Below, one piece after another: positions 18,568-27,287 of a DNA stretch of 64,000 bases. The notes beneath the pieces were generated by a model. That model was not told the DNA's origin and ran no database searches. It worked only from the letters and a program-made list of their open reading frames with translations. The position numbers were made by a program, and so were the translations under genes. The stretch covers positions 1 through 64,000 of the forward strand of contig NZ_BMEQ01000003.1 in the NCBI RefSeq assembly GCF_014636775.1. The letters run 5' to 3'. Source of the DNA: Kocuria dechangensis. Lineage in GTDB: Bacteria; Actinomycetota; Actinomycetes; Actinomycetales; Micrococcaceae. The first letter of the stretch is position 1; the number at the start of each line of letters is the position of its first letter.

Positions 18568-19461
18568 ATGGCAGAGCAGATCGTCGTCGGCTACGACGGC
18601 TCCGAGTTCAGCGACCGCGCCCTCGACTGGGCGGTCCAGGAGGCGGCCGCGCTGTCGGCGGACCTTAAGGTGGTCGTGTCCACCGGCCGGCCCGTCGCCG
18701 TGGACCCCAGCCTCTACGGGCCCTTCCTCGAGGCCATCGAGGAGGAGGCGGACAAGGTGGCCGAGACCGCCGTGGCCCGGGCCCGGGAGCACGGGGTCCA
18801 GGCCGTCGGGCTCGTCGAGCGCGGCGACGCCGCCGGGGTGCTCGTCTACGAGTCGGAGCGCGCGTCGGTGCTGGTGCTCGGCAAGCGCGGCCACCACGGC
18901 GTCCGCGGGCGCGTGGGCTCGGTCTCCGCCGCCGCGGCGGCCCACGCCAAGTGCCCCGTGGTCGTGCTCCCGGACCGGTGGGACCCCCGGGCCCGGGAGG
19001 GCCGCACCGACGGGGGGACCTTCGCGGGGCGCGTGGTGGTCGGCGTCGACAAGCTGGGCAGCGACAACCCGGCGGTGCTCGCGGCCGCGCAGTACGCCGA
19101 GCGGCACGGGCTCGGCCTGGGCCTGATCACGGTGGTCCCGGAGGCCAGGAGCGTGCCCACGGGCTCGGCCGAGCTCGACCGCGCGGTGCGCGAGCAGCTC
19201 ACCGGGCCCGCCCAGGCCATGGTGGAGAAGGTCGCGGAGTCCGTCCGGGCCGAGCACCCGGGCCTGGCGGTCGAGGCGCACGTGCTCTCCGGGATCCCGG
19301 CGGACCAGCTCGTCGAGGCCAGCCGCTCCGCGGAGCTCGTCGTGGCCGGCAGCCGGGGCTACGGCGGGTTCCGGGGCCTGCTCATGGGCTCCGTGTCCCA
19401 GGCGGTGCTCAACGAGGGCGAGAGCCCCGTGATGATCGTCCCCACGCGGAAGAAGGACTGA
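18568..19461 (+). CDS. Universal stress protein, two Usp domains
   Basis: A 297-residue protein with two UspA domains. Domain 1 starts QIVVGYDGSEFSDRALDWAV and has VLGKRGHHGVRGRVGSVS; domain 2 starts RVVVGVDKLGSDNPAVLAAA and has VAGSRGYGGFRGLLMGSVS. Both nucleotide loops are intact. It has a clear ribosome site (GGGAGGAAG) before ATG 18568, unlike its leaderless neighbour. A strong bidirectional terminator follows. Such proteins in actinobacteria often answer to hypoxia or starvation regulators, but I saw no matching operator here. Confidence 0.88.
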   Translation: MAEQIVVGYDGSEFSDRALDWAVQEAAALSADLKVVVSTGRPVAVDPSLYGPFLEAIEEEADKVAETAVARAREHGVQAVGLVERGDAAGVLVYESERASVLVLGKRGHHGVRGRVGSVSAAAAAHAKCPVVVLPDRWDPRAREGRTDGGTFAGRVVVGVDKLGSDNPAVLAAAQYAERHGLGLGLITVVPEARSVPTGSAELDRAVREQLTGPAQAMVEKVAESVRAEHPGLAVEAHVLSGIPADQLVEASRSAELVVAGSRGYGGFRGLLMGSVSQAVLNEGESPVMIVPTRKKD

Positions 19462-19482
19462 CGCCCGTTCCGCAACGCGGAC

Positions 19483-19530
19483 GGACGCGAGACGGTCCCG
19501 TGCCGCAGGGCACGGGACCGTCTCGCGTCC
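19483..19530. terminator. Bidirectional terminator between usp and pdxT
   Basis: A perfect 22-bp stem (19483-19504 with 19509-19530) with a 4-base loop fills most of the 84-base gap between two convergent genes. It is the longest perfect hairpin I found. Confidence 0.8.
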
Positions 19531-19545
19531 AGGTGCGGGGCCGGC

Positions 19546-20154
19546 TCAGGCGGGCAGGCTCCGCCGCGCCTCGGCGAGCTGCAGCAGGCGCTCGTGCACC
19601 GTGGTCTCCCCGGTCAGCTCGGGGTGGAACGAGATCCCGATGACGCTGCCGCTCGCCACCGCGACCACCACGCCCCGGTGCCGGGCGAGGACCTCGACGC
19701 CCTCCCCGACCCGGGTCACCACCGGGGCCCGGATGAACGCGGTGCGCACGACGGCGCCGTCGTCGCCCCACGGCAGCGTCACCTCGGCCGAGTCGACCTG
19801 GGAGCCGAAGGCGTTGCGGGCGACCGTGACGTCCAGGACCTCCAGGGTCTGCTGGCCCGGGGCGGGGTCCTCGATCCCCGAGGAGAGCAGGATCAGCCCC
19901 GCGCAGGTCCCCAGGGTGGGCAGCCCGCCCAGGATCGCGTCCCGCAGCGGGTCCCGGAGGCCGAACAGGCGCAGCAGCCGGTCCAGGGTGGAGGACTCCC
20001 CGCCGGGCAGGACGACGGCGTCCAGCCCGGCGAGGTGCTCCGGCGTGCGCACGAGCACCGGCTCGGCACCGAGCTCCCGCAGCATGGCCGCGTGCTCGGC
20101 GACCCCGCCCTGCAGGGCGAGGACGCCCACGCGAGGGGCGGGGGAGGGGTTCAC
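19546..20154 (-). CDS. pdxT: Pyridoxal 5'-phosphate synthase, glutaminase subunit
   Basis: A 202-residue class I-like glutamine amidotransferase. It hydrolyses glutamine and channels ammonia to PdxS in the ribose-5-phosphate dependent vitamin B6 route. It shows [16 protein letters not shown] at the N-terminus, [12 protein letters not shown], the nucleophile in [10 protein letters not shown], and the His/Glu pair in SFHPELTGE. The start is GTG 20154, overlapping the pdxS stop by four bases (GTGA), which indicates translational coupling. The frame extends far upstream, but that part is the pdxS shadow. Confidence 0.93.
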   Translation of the reverse strand: MNPSPAPRVGVLALQGGVAEHAAMLRELGAEPVLVRTPEHLAGLDAVVLPGGESSTLDRLLRLFGLRDPLRDAILGGLPTLGTCAGLILLSSGIEDPAPGQQTLEVLDVTVARNAFGSQVDSAEVTLPWGDDGAVVRTAFIRAPVVTRVGEGVEVLARHRGVVVAVASGSVIGISFHPELTGETTVHERLLQLAEARRSLPA

Positions 20155-21092
20155 CAGCCGCGCTCCGCGAGCCGGTGCGGGGCGGGGAGGTCGCCCACGT
20201 TGATCCCGACCATGGCCTCGCCCAGGCCTCGGGAGGCCTCGGCGATCCGGGCGGGGTCGTCGTAGAACGCGGTGGCCTTGACGATGGCCTGCGCGCGGGC
20301 CGCGGGGTTGCCGGACTTGAAGATCCCGGAGCCCACGAACACGCCGTCGGCGCCGAGCTGCATCATCATGGCGGCGTCCGCGGGGGTGGCCACGCCGCCC
20401 GCGGTGAACAGCACGACCGGCAGCTTCCCGGTGCGGGCGACCTCGAGCACGATGTCGTACGGCGCCGCGAGCTCCTTGGCCTTCACGTAGAGGGCGTCGG
20501 GGGAGACCTTGTAGACGGCCTGCAGCTCGGCGATCTGGCCGCGGATGGTGCGGATGTGCTTGGTGGCCTCGGAGACGTCGCCGGTGCCGGCCTCGCCCTT
20601 GGAGCGGATCATGGCCGCGCCCTCGGCGATCCGGCGCAGCGCCTCGCCCAGGTTGGTGGCCCCGCACACGAACGGGACGGTGAAGCGCTGCTTGTCGATG
20701 TGGTTGACGTAGTCGGCGGGGGAGAGGACCTCGGACTCGTCGATGTAGTCGACCTTCAGGTGCTCGAGCACCTGCGCCTCCACGAAGTGGCCGATGCGCA
20801 CCTTCGCCATGACGGGGATCGAGACGGCGGCCTGGATGCCCTCGATGAGGTCGGGGTCGGACATGCGGGCCACGCCGCCCTGCGCGCGGATGTCCGCGGG
20901 CACGCGCTCGAGGGCCATGACGGCCACGGCGCCGGCGTCCTCGGCGATGCGGGCCTGCTCCGCGGTGACGACGTCCATGATGACGCCGCCCTTGAGCATG
21001 TCGGCGAGGCCGCGCTTGACGAGCGGGGAGCCGGTGAGAGGGGTCGCGTCGGAGGCCGTGGGCTGGGCAGGGGTGGTCTGGAGATCGGTCAT
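20151..21092 (-). CDS. pdxS: Pyridoxal 5'-phosphate synthase, lyase subunit
   Basis: A 313-residue PdxS/SNZ protein that builds pyridoxal 5'-phosphate from ribose 5-phosphate, glyceraldehyde 3-phosphate and ammonia. Typical segments include [35 protein letters not shown] and [15 protein letters not shown] prefer ATG 21092 (MTDLQTT) because GGAGG lies 9 bases before it; ATG 21101 would touch that ribosome site directly. The gene is divergent from the regulator pdxR, and a long inverted repeat lies between them. Confidence 0.94.
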   Translation of the reverse strand: MTDLQTTPAQPTASDATPLTGSPLVKRGLADMLKGGVIMDVVTAEQARIAEDAGAVAVMALERVPADIRAQGGVARMSDPDLIEGIQAAVSIPVMAKVRIGHFVEAQVLEHLKVDYIDESEVLSPADYVNHIDKQRFTVPFVCGATNLGEALRRIAEGAAMIRSKGEAGTGDVSEATKHIRTIRGQIAELQAVYKVSPDALYVKAKELAAPYDIVLEVARTGKLPVVLFTAGGVATPADAAMMMQLGADGVFVGSGIFKSGNPAARAQAIVKATAFYDDPARIAEASRGLGEAMVGINVGDLPAPHRLAERGW

Positions 21093-21110
21093 GGACTCCA
21101 TCCTCCGTCC

Positions 21111-21141
21111 CGCCGGTGGACCAGCAACAGGTCCACCGGCG
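21111..21141. promoter_or_regulatory. Putative PdxR binding site (inverted repeat)
   Basis: CGCCGGTGGACC at 21111-21122 and its exact complement at 21130-21141 are separated by 7 bases. A third related half-site, TTGGACCAC, begins at 21152. MocR-type PdxR proteins bind such repeats between their own gene and the pdx genes. TAGGAT at 21143-21148 could be the pdxR -10. Confidence 0.6.
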
Positions 21142-21187
21142 ATAGGATTCGTTGGACCACTTCCGGAGCCGAGGAGGGAGGAGGGCC

Positions 21188-22756
21188 GTGCGCCACCCCC
21201 AGGACGTCGAGCTGCCCGTGCGCGTCGACCGCGCCGACCCCGCGCCGCTGCCCGCCCAGCTCGTCCGGCAGCTGCGCGCCCTCGTGGTCTCCGGGACCCT
21301 CCGCCCCGGGGACCCGCTGCCCTCGACCCGCGCCCTCGCCGCCCGGCTGGGGATCTCGCGCGGCTCCGTGGTCACCGCCTACGACCAGCTCCACGGCGAG
21401 GGCTACCTGCACGCCACCCGCGGCGCCACCGTGGTCCACCCGGACCTCGCCCGCACGCGGGCCGAGCACCCGGCCGGGCGGCCCGGCGCCCCGCGCCCGG
21501 CGGCGCCCCGGCGCGCCCCGCGGGGGCGGCCCATGATCGACCTCACCCCGGGGCGGCCCGACACGGGCCGCCTCGCCGGCCCCCAGTGGCGGGCCGCGTG
21601 GCGGGACGCCGCGGCCGCCGCCGGGACCGCCGCGCCCCCGCCACAGGGCTCCGCCGCCCTGCGCGAGCAGATCGCCGAGCACCTGCGGCTGATGCGCGGC
21701 GTGGTCCGGGACCCCGACGACCTGTTCGTGACCGCCGGCGCGCGCGACGGGCTCCAGCTGCTGCTCGCCGTCCTCCACGGCCACGCCGGCCGGCCGCTGC
21801 GGATCGCCGTCGAGGACCCCGGCTACCCCTCCCTGCGCCGGGTGCCGGAGCGGCTCGGCCACGAGGTGCTGCCCGTCCCGATCGACGACCACGGGCTGGA
21901 CCCCGCCCGCCTGCCCTCGGGGGCGTGGGCGAGCGCGGGGCACTGGGAGGTCGAGCGGGCCCCGGACGCGGTGGTCGTGACCCCGAGCCACCAGTACCCG
22001 CTGGGCGCGTCGATGCCCGCGGCCCGCCGGCTGGAGCTGCTGGGGTGGGCCCGGCGGCACGACGCCCTGGTGGTCGAGGACGACTACGACTCCGAGCTGC
22101 GCTACGTGGGCGAGCCGCTGCCCGCCCTCGCCTCCCTCGACCGCCCGCCCGGGACGGACCCGGCCCCGCCCTCGCCCGGGCGGCTGCTGGGCCACGGCGG
22201 GCACGTGGCCACGCTGGGCTCCTTCACCAAGGTCCTCGCGCCGGGCCTGGGCGTCGGCTACCTGCTGGCCCCGCCCGCGCTCCGCGAGGACCTGCTGCGG
22301 CTGCGCACCGACCTCGGCAACCCCGCCTCCGCGGTGGTCCAGGACGCGATGGAGCGCTTCCTCGCCGGGGGCGGGCTGCGCCGGCACACGGCCCGGATGC
22401 GGCGGGAGTACCGCCGCCGCCGGGACCTGCTCACCGCGACCCTCGAGGGGGTGCCCGGGGTGCGGGCCGTGCCGATGGACGGCGGGCTGCACGCGGTCCT
22501 GGAGTTCACCGGCGAGGTCCCGCTCGAGGAGGGGGACGTGGTGGCGCGGGCCGCCGCGGCGGGGGTGAAGGTGGCGGCGCTGGGCTCCTACTGGGCCCAG
22601 GGCGCCGAGGGCGGGCGGCGCGGCGTCGTCGTCGGGTTCGGCGCGACCGGGACGGCCCGGCAGCCCGACGCCCTGCCCGACGCCCTCGAGGTCCTGGCCC
22701 GCGTGCTGGGCGAGCAGGGGCCCGACGGCCGGGCCGCGTCCAGGCCCGGTCGCTAG
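21188..22756 (+). CDS. pdxR: MocR-family transcriptional regulator of vitamin B6 synthesis
   Basis: A 522-residue MocR regulator. The N-terminal GntR winged helix (about residues 10-80) shows [20 protein letters not shown] and [16 protein letters not shown]. The C-terminal fold-type I aminotransferase-like domain binds PLP; the Lys is expected in [16 protein letters not shown], and EDDYDSELR matches the cofactor Asp/Tyr region. The gene is divergent from pdxST, as in other actinobacteria where PdxR activates pdxST when PLP is low. The start is GTG 21188 behind GAGGAGGGAGGAG; an ATG at 21152 lies within the third half-site and is unlikely. Confidence 0.88.
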   Translation: MRHPQDVELPVRVDRADPAPLPAQLVRQLRALVVSGTLRPGDPLPSTRALAARLGISRGSVVTAYDQLHGEGYLHATRGATVVHPDLARTRAEHPAGRPGAPRPAAPRRAPRGRPMIDLTPGRPDTGRLAGPQWRAAWRDAAAAAGTAAPPPQGSAALREQIAEHLRLMRGVVRDPDDLFVTAGARDGLQLLLAVLHGHAGRPLRIAVEDPGYPSLRRVPERLGHEVLPVPIDDHGLDPARLPSGAWASAGHWEVERAPDAVVVTPSHQYPLGASMPAARRLELLGWARRHDALVVEDDYDSELRYVGEPLPALASLDRPPGTDPAPPSPGRLLGHGGHVATLGSFTKVLAPGLGVGYLLAPPALREDLLRLRTDLGNPASAVVQDAMERFLAGGGLRRHTARMRREYRRRRDLLTATLEGVPGVRAVPMDGGLHAVLEFTGEVPLEEGDVVARAAAAGVKVAALGSYWAQGAEGGRRGVVVGFGATGTARQPDALPDALEVLARVLGEQGPDGRAASRPGR

Positions 22757-22759
22757 ACT
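22754..22759 (+). promoter_or_regulatory. -10 element overlapping the pdxR stop codon
   Basis: TAGACT begins with the TAG stop of pdxR (22754-22756), 44 bases before the next start. The same TAGACT/stop overlap recurs at 23392-23397. Confidence 0.35.
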
Positions 22760-22803
22760 GTCCCCGGCCTCCGAGCCCCCGCACCCCTCCCGAAAGGCGC
22801 ATC

Positions 22804-23394
22804 GTGCACCCCGACCCGAGCACCGGCATCCACCGCGACCTCTTCGCACCCACGCTGGTGCGCGCTCTCGTGGCGCTGGTCTTCGCCGCCGTGACCATCT
22901 TCTGGCAGGAGCCCTCGCTCACGGTCGTGGCGTGGGGCGTGGGCCTGTACCTGCTGCTCACGGGAGCCGCGAGCGTCTTCCTGCAGCTGCGGCTCAACGG
23001 CAACGACCACGTCGACATGGGGCCCAGCCGCCAGGTCCCGCAGTCCTACGGAGTGCTCTACATCCTCGGCGGGGTCTTCACGGTCCTCGGTGCGGACAGC
23101 CCCTCCTGGCTCGTGGTCTACGCGGCGTCCGTCATGGGCCTGGCGGGGATCACCGAGCTGGCGCTCGGGCTGAAGTTCCGCACGAGCTTCCCGCTGGGCC
23201 GGGACTGGACCATCGCGGGCTTCGTCACGGTGCTGGCCGCCACCGGCCTGGTGCTCGTCGTGGACCTCGGCGCCAAGGCGCTCTTCGGCGTGGTGGGCGG
23301 GGCCGCCGTGGTCATCGGGGTGACCCACCTCCTGGCGGCGCTGACCCTCCGGCACGAGGACCGGCGGGGCCGGGCGCCCGCGCCGACCGCGTAG
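22804..23394 (+). CDS. DUF308/HdeD-like membrane protein
   Basis: A 196-residue integral membrane protein with about six hydrophobic helices arranged in pairs, as in the HdeD/DUF308 family (acid-resistance membrane protein of E. coli). It begins MHPDPSTGIHRDLFAPTLV; helices start near residue 14 (VRALVALVFAAVTIFW) and the last is GVVGGAAVVIGVTHLLAAL. The start is GTG 22804 behind GAAAGG; the frame is open for 2 kb upstream only because of GC bias. It is followed by a second small membrane protein. The function is unknown. Confidence 0.75.
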   Translation: MHPDPSTGIHRDLFAPTLVRALVALVFAAVTIFWQEPSLTVVAWGVGLYLLLTGAASVFLQLRLNGNDHVDMGPSRQVPQSYGVLYILGGVFTVLGADSPSWLVVYAASVMGLAGITELALGLKFRTSFPLGRDWTIAGFVTVLAATGLVLVVDLGAKALFGVVGGAAVVIGVTHLLAALTLRHEDRRGRAPAPTA

Positions 23395-23397
23395 ACT
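23392..23397 (+). promoter_or_regulatory. -10 element overlapping a stop codon
   Basis: TAGACT shares its first three bases with the TAG stop of the DUF308 gene and could drive the gene at 23456. Confidence 0.33.
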
Positions 23398-23455
23398 GGA
23401 CCATCGCACGGCGGGGCCCGTCCCGCCGGCGACCACCTGCTCACGAGGAGGACGA

Positions 23456-23899
23456 GTGGCACAGCGCAAGGGTTCGCGAGACGGCTTCCGGGCCGACGTC
23501 AAGGGACCCCTCATTCTCTCCGCGGTGATGGCGGTGGTCGCGTTCGTGGCCGTGGCCGTCTTCGCCAGCGGCGGCACCGCCAACACCCTCCGCCTCGACC
23601 TCGCCTTCATCGCCGCCGGCGTGGTGTTCATCGTGACCGTGGTCGTCAGCGCCACCCTCATGATCGTCGAGAAGCCCAACGACACCCACCTCGGCGAGGG
23701 CACCGGCGTCAACCGCTCCTCCGCGAAGCTCTACGCCGAGGCCCGCGCCAAGCGCCAGGCCCAGGCTCAGGCTCAGCGCACCGACGAGGCCGAGTTCGGC
23801 CAGCGCGTCCGCCCCGACACCGAGGGCGAGGACCTCCTCGGCCGGCGCTCCCCGGCGGACGGAACACCCGACGACGGGCCCGCCGCACCGCGCGCCTGA
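23456..23899 (+). CDS. Small two-helix membrane protein, conserved actinobacterial type
   Basis: A 147-residue protein with two transmembrane helices at about residues 18-38 and 48-69 (LAFIAAGVVFIVTVVVSATLMIV). A charged Gln/Ala-rich cytoplasmic stretch (KRQAQAQAQ, about residues 99-107) and a disordered tail follow. The start is GTG 23456 behind CGAGGAGGACG. I know similar unnamed proteins from Micrococcaceae but no function. It stands between an HdeD-like protein and a tiny acidic protein. Confidence 0.7.
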   Translation: MAQRKGSRDGFRADVKGPLILSAVMAVVAFVAVAVFASGGTANTLRLDLAFIAAGVVFIVTVVVSATLMIVEKPNDTHLGEGTGVNRSSAKLYAEARAKRQAQAQAQRTDEAEFGQRVRPDTEGEDLLGRRSPADGTPDDGPAAPRA

Positions 23900-23929
23900 C
23901 CCGGCGGGCACCCTCCCCGACCGGACCCC

Positions 23930-23958
23930 TTGGCCGCCGGTCGGCCGGTCAGTAGATT
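23930..23958 (+). promoter_or_regulatory. Promoter of the small acidic protein gene
   Basis: TTGGCC (23930-23935) and TAGATT (23953-23958) are exactly 17 bases apart. This is the clearest sigma-A type promoter in the window; the start codon is 62 bases further. Confidence 0.55.
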
Positions 23959-24020
23959 GGACCCGTCCGAGCAACAGGAACGGACCGCGCCCCGCGCGGG
24001 ACCGGATGACGGGAGCCAGC

Positions 24021-24239
24021 ATGAGCAACCAGTCGACCCCACCCACCGACTCCTCCGGTCAGCCGGAGGGCATGGACGCCGAGGGCTTCGAGCAGGCCGT
24101 CGACCGGCGCCTGGGCGAGCAGCACGACGGGCAGGAGACCACCGGCGGCGAGGTGGCGCAGGAGGAGAACAAGACGGAGCTGCCCCGGCTCGAGGAGCAG
24201 GAGGACAGCCCGGCGACCCCCGGCACCGCCGACGCCTGA
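24021..24239 (+). CDS. Small acidic, probably disordered protein
   Basis: A 72-residue hydrophilic protein with many Glu, Gln and Asp, no Cys and no hydrophobic segment (for example EEQDGQ-like composition across residues 15-60). ATG 24021 (MSNQSTPP) has GGGAG 6 bases before it, and an in-frame ATG at 24006 lacks one. It has its own good promoter and a strong terminator, so it is expressed as a single gene. No family is recognised. Confidence 0.65.
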   Translation: MSNQSTPPTDSSGQPEGMDAEGFEQAVDRRLGEQHDGQETTGGEVAQEENKTELPRLEEQEDSPATPGTADA

Positions 24240-24269
24240 GCCGCGCCCCGCAGACCGCGACGCAGACCA

Positions 24270-24310
24270 CGACGCCCCGGGAGAGACCGCATGTCTCTCC
24301 CGGGGCGTCG
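24270..24310. terminator. Bidirectional terminator before copA
   Basis: A perfect 18-bp stem (24270-24287 with 24293-24310) with a 5-base loop lies between convergent genes. Confidence 0.78.
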
Positions 24311-24329
24311 TCCGTCGCCGGGGTGCGGG

Positions 24330-26636
24330 TCAGCGGCCGAAGCCGCGCAGCCGCAGGGAGTTCAGCACCACGAACACGGAGCTGAAGGCCATGGCCGCCC
24401 CCGCGATCACCGGGTTGAGCAGGCCCGCGGCGGCCACGGGGATGGCCACCACGTTGTAGGCGAACGCCCAGAACAGGTTGGACTTGATGATCGCCAGGGT
24501 CCGCCGGGACAGGGCGATCGCGGTGGGGACCGACCCGACGTCGTCGCGCACGATCGTGATGTCCGCGGCCTCGATGGCCGCGTCCGTCCCCGAGCCCATG
24601 GCGATCCCGAGGTCCGCCTGGGCGAGGGCCGCGGCGTCGTTGACGCCGTCGCCCACCATGGCGACCACCCGGCCGTCGTCCTGGAGGTCGCGCAGCACGG
24701 CGACCTTGCCCTCCGGGGACACGTCGGCGACGACGTCCTGGGCCGGGATCCCGACCTCGGCCGCCACGGCGCGGGCCACCGGCTCGTTGTCCCCGGTCAG
24801 CAGCACGGGGCGCAGCCGGAGCTCCCGGAGCCGGGTGATCGCCTCGCGGGCGCCGTCCTTGACGGTGTCCCGCAGGTCCACGAAGCCGGCGAGCACGCCG
24901 TCCACGGCCACGAGGATCGTGGTGAACCCGCCCTCCTGGGCGCGGCGCAGCGCCTCCCGCTGGTCGTCGTCCAGGCGCACCCCGTTCTCCGTCAGCCAGG
25001 TGGTGCGCCCCACCACGACCGAGCGGGAGCGCATCCCGTCCGCCACGTTCGCGCGGACGCCGCCGCCCGGGGCGGAGACGAAGCCGGTGGTCGCGAAGCG
25101 GTGCGGGGTGGCCGCCGCGACCGCCCGGGCGATCGGGTGCTCGGAGTACTGCTCCACGGAGGCCGCGAGGTCCAGGACCTGGTCCTTCGAGTACGCGGAC
25201 ACCGCGGTCACGGCGACCACCGACAGCTGCCCGCTGGTGACGGTGCCGGTCTTGTCGAGCACCACGGTGTCCACGGTGCGGGTGTCCTCGAGCACCTCGG
25301 CGCCCTTGATGAGGATGCCGAGCTGGGCGCCGCGGCCGGTGCCGGTGAGCAGGGCCGTGGGCGTGGCCAGGCCCAGGGCGCACGGGCAGGCGATGACGAG
25401 CACGGAGACGGAGGCCACGAAGGCCGCGTTCACGTCGCCGGTGAGCACGAGCCAGCCGATCAGCGTGAGCAGTGCGACGCTCATGACCACCGGGACGAAG
25501 ACCCCGGAGATCCGGTCGGCGAGCCGGGCCACGGGAGCCTTGCTCGCCTGGGCGCGCGAGACCGTCCGGCCCATCTGGGCCAGCGTGGTGTCCGCGCCCA
25601 CGCGGGTGGCCTCGACCAGGAGCCGGCCGTTGGTGTTGATCGTGGCGCCGGTGACGGCGTCGCCGACCTCCACGTCCACGGGCAGGGACTCGCCGGTCAG
25701 CAGGGAGGCGTCCACGGCGGAGCGGCCCTCGACGACCACGCCGTCGGTGGCGATCTTCTCGCCGGGGCGCACGACGATGCGGTCCCCGGGCTGCAGATGC
25801 TCCGCGGGGACCCGGACCTCCGCGCCGTCCCGCAGGACGGTCGCGTCCTTGGCGCCGAGGTCCAGCAGGGCGCGCAGCGCCTCCCCGGACCTCGCCTTGG
25901 CGCGGGCCTCGAGCCAGCGGCCGAGCAGCAGGAACGTGGTGACGAGCGCGCCGGCCTCGAAGTACAGCTGGTGCCCGCTCATGTCCATGGCGTGGCCGAG
26001 CATGGCGCCGCCCGTCATGCCGGGGTCGCGGAGCAGGTTCCACAGCGAGAACAGGTACGCGGCGGAGACGCCCAGGGAGACGAGGGTGTCCATCGTGGAG
26101 GTCAGGTGCCGGGCGTTGACGGCCGCCGAGCGGTGGAACGGCCACGCCGCCCACGTCACGACCGGCAGCGCCAGCAGCGCGGCCGCCCAGCCCCAGTGCG
26201 GGAACTGCAGGCCGGGGACCATCGAGATCAGGAACACGGGGAGGGAGAGGACGGCGGCCACCAGGAGCCGCCTGCGCAGGGCCTCGGGCGAGCGCAGGGA
26301 CGAGGCCTCCCGGCCCGCGACCCGCTCCATGGCGGCGGAGCCCTCCGCGGCGGGGGCCCCGTCGTCGGCCCGGGGGCGGGGGGCGTTCTTGAGGACCGCC
26401 CCGTAGCCGGCGTTCTCGACGGTCCGGACGATCTCCTCATCGCTCACGCCCTCGGGGACCCGGACGGTCGCGGACTCGAGGGCGAGGTTCACGGAGGCGT
26501 CGACGCCGTCGAGCTTGCCCAGCTTGCGCTCGACCCGGCTGACGCACGAGGAGCAGGTCATGCCCGTGATGTCGAGCTCCAGGGTGCGCAGGGGGCCGGC
26601 GACCTCGGCCGGGACGGCGGTGCGGGTCTCAGGCAA
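24330..26636 (-). CDS. copA: Copper-exporting P-type ATPase
   Basis: A 768-residue P1B-1 ATPase that pumps Cu(I) out of the cytoplasm. An N-terminal heavy-metal domain has GMTCSSC (about residue 25). The ion path motif is C417-P-C419 ([17 protein letters not shown]) and the phosphorylated residue D461 (DKTGTVTSG). SEHPIARAV and [16 protein letters not shown] complete the signature. The start appears to be TTG 26636, which overlaps the copZ stop by 8 bases; no ATG or GTG is available before the metal domain, so translation is probably coupled to copZ. It is the last gene of csoR-copZ-copA. Confidence 0.92.
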   Translation of the reverse strand: MPETRTAVPAEVAGPLRTLELDITGMTCSSCVSRVERKLGKLDGVDASVNLALESATVRVPEGVSDEEIVRTVENAGYGAVLKNAPRPRADDGAPAAEGSAAMERVAGREASSLRSPEALRRRLLVAAVLSLPVFLISMVPGLQFPHWGWAAALLALPVVTWAAWPFHRSAAVNARHLTSTMDTLVSLGVSAAYLFSLWNLLRDPGMTGGAMLGHAMDMSGHQLYFEAGALVTTFLLLGRWLEARAKARSGEALRALLDLGAKDATVLRDGAEVRVPAEHLQPGDRIVVRPGEKIATDGVVVEGRSAVDASLLTGESLPVDVEVGDAVTGATINTNGRLLVEATRVGADTTLAQMGRTVSRAQASKAPVARLADRISGVFVPVVMSVALLTLIGWLVLTGDVNAAFVASVSVLVIACPCALGLATPTALLTGTGRGAQLGILIKGAEVLEDTRTVDTVVLDKTGTVTSGQLSVVAVTAVSAYSKDQVLDLAASVEQYSEHPIARAVAAATPHRFATTGFVSAPGGGVRANVADGMRSRSVVVGRTTWLTENGVRLDDDQREALRRAQEGGFTTILVAVDGVLAGFVDLRDTVKDGAREAITRLRELRLRPVLLTGDNEPVARAVAAEVGIPAQDVVADVSPEGKVAVLRDLQDDGRVVAMVGDGVNDAAALAQADLGIAMGSGTDAAIEAADITIVRDDVGSVPTAIALSRRTLAIIKSNLFWAFAYNVVAIPVAAAGLLNPVIAGAAMAFSSVFVVLNSLRLRGFGR

Positions 26637-26838
26637 CCGAGTACCCCGCTTCCTCCACGGCCTCCGCGATCTCCTGCTCGCCCAGCTCGCGGGAGGAGGT
26701 CACGGTCACGGGGGAGACGCCGCCGGCGACCAGCTCGACGTCGACCGACTCGACGCCCTCCAGCTCGGTCAGCTCCTCGGTGACGGAGGCGACGCAGTGG
26801 CCGCAGGTCATGCCGGACACGTTGACGGTGGTCTTCAC
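26629..26838 (-). CDS. copZ: Copper chaperone
   Basis: A 69-residue heavy-metal-associated domain protein with the GMTCGHC metal site (Cys12 and Cys15). It carries Cu(I) to CopA or to the regulator. The start is GTG 26838 behind GAGGAGAAC. It overlaps the start of copA by 8 bases and follows csoR by 47 bases. Confidence 0.92.
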   Translation of the reverse strand: MKTTVNVSGMTCGHCVASVTEELTELEGVESVDVELVAGGVSPVTVTSSRELGEQEIAEAVEEAGYSVA

Positions 26839-26885
26839 GGTGTTCTCCTCGAGTGGTTCGGTGGTGCGGTGCTGGAAGATGGTGG

Positions 26886-27200
26886 TCAGCTCTTGAGCAG
26901 GCGGGCGATCGCGGCGGACGCCTCCTGGAGCTTGTCGTCGATGCGTGCGGTGTCCCCGGACTCCTGGGCCGCCTCGACGGCGCCCGCCACGCAGTGGCCC
27001 AGGTGCTCGTCGAGCAGGCCGAGGCTCACGGCCTTCAGCGCGGACTGGATCGCGGAGATCTGGGTGAGGACGTCGATGCAGTACTTGTCCTCCTCCACCA
27101 TCCGGTGGATCCCGCGCACCTGGCCCTCGATCCGGCGGAGCCGCTTCAGGTACGCGTCCTTGTCGTGGGTGTAGCCGTGCGGGGGAAGGTTCTCGGTCAT
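26886..27200 (-). CDS. csoR: Copper-sensing repressor
   Basis: A 104-residue CsoR-family repressor. The Cu(I) ligands are present as C41, H66 and C70, with the spacing (25 and 4) of the Mycobacterium tuberculosis protein. Without copper it binds a G-tract inverted repeat; copper releases it. The ATG at 27200 has AGGAGG directly upstream on its strand; an in-frame extension to 27227 runs past this site and is unlikely. It heads csoR-copZ-copA and its operator lies 31 bases upstream, so the operon is autoregulated. Confidence 0.93.
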   Translation of the reverse strand: MTENLPPHGYTHDKDAYLKRLRRIEGQVRGIHRMVEEDKYCIDVLTQISAIQSALKAVSLGLLDEHLGHCVAGAVEAAQESGDTARIDDKLQEASAAIARLLKS

Positions 27201-27230
27201 GCGTCCTCCTCGGGGTCCTGCCGCCACTCT

Positions 27231-27247
27231 ATACCCCCAAGGGGTAT
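27231..27247. promoter_or_regulatory. CsoR operator
   Basis: ATACCCCCAAGGGGTAT is a near-perfect inverted repeat of the form TACCCC/GGGGTA, upstream of csoR. It closely resembles the CstR sites at 58284-58321. Confidence 0.8.
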
Positions 27248-27287
27248 GTGTCGAGGGGGTGGCCGCCCGATGTGCGAATCTTGACGC

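Noticed and set aside
21093-21187. A B6-responsive riboswitch before pdxST
   Set aside because: No such fold is known or visible; the repeat precedes both divergent genes and fits a protein-binding site.
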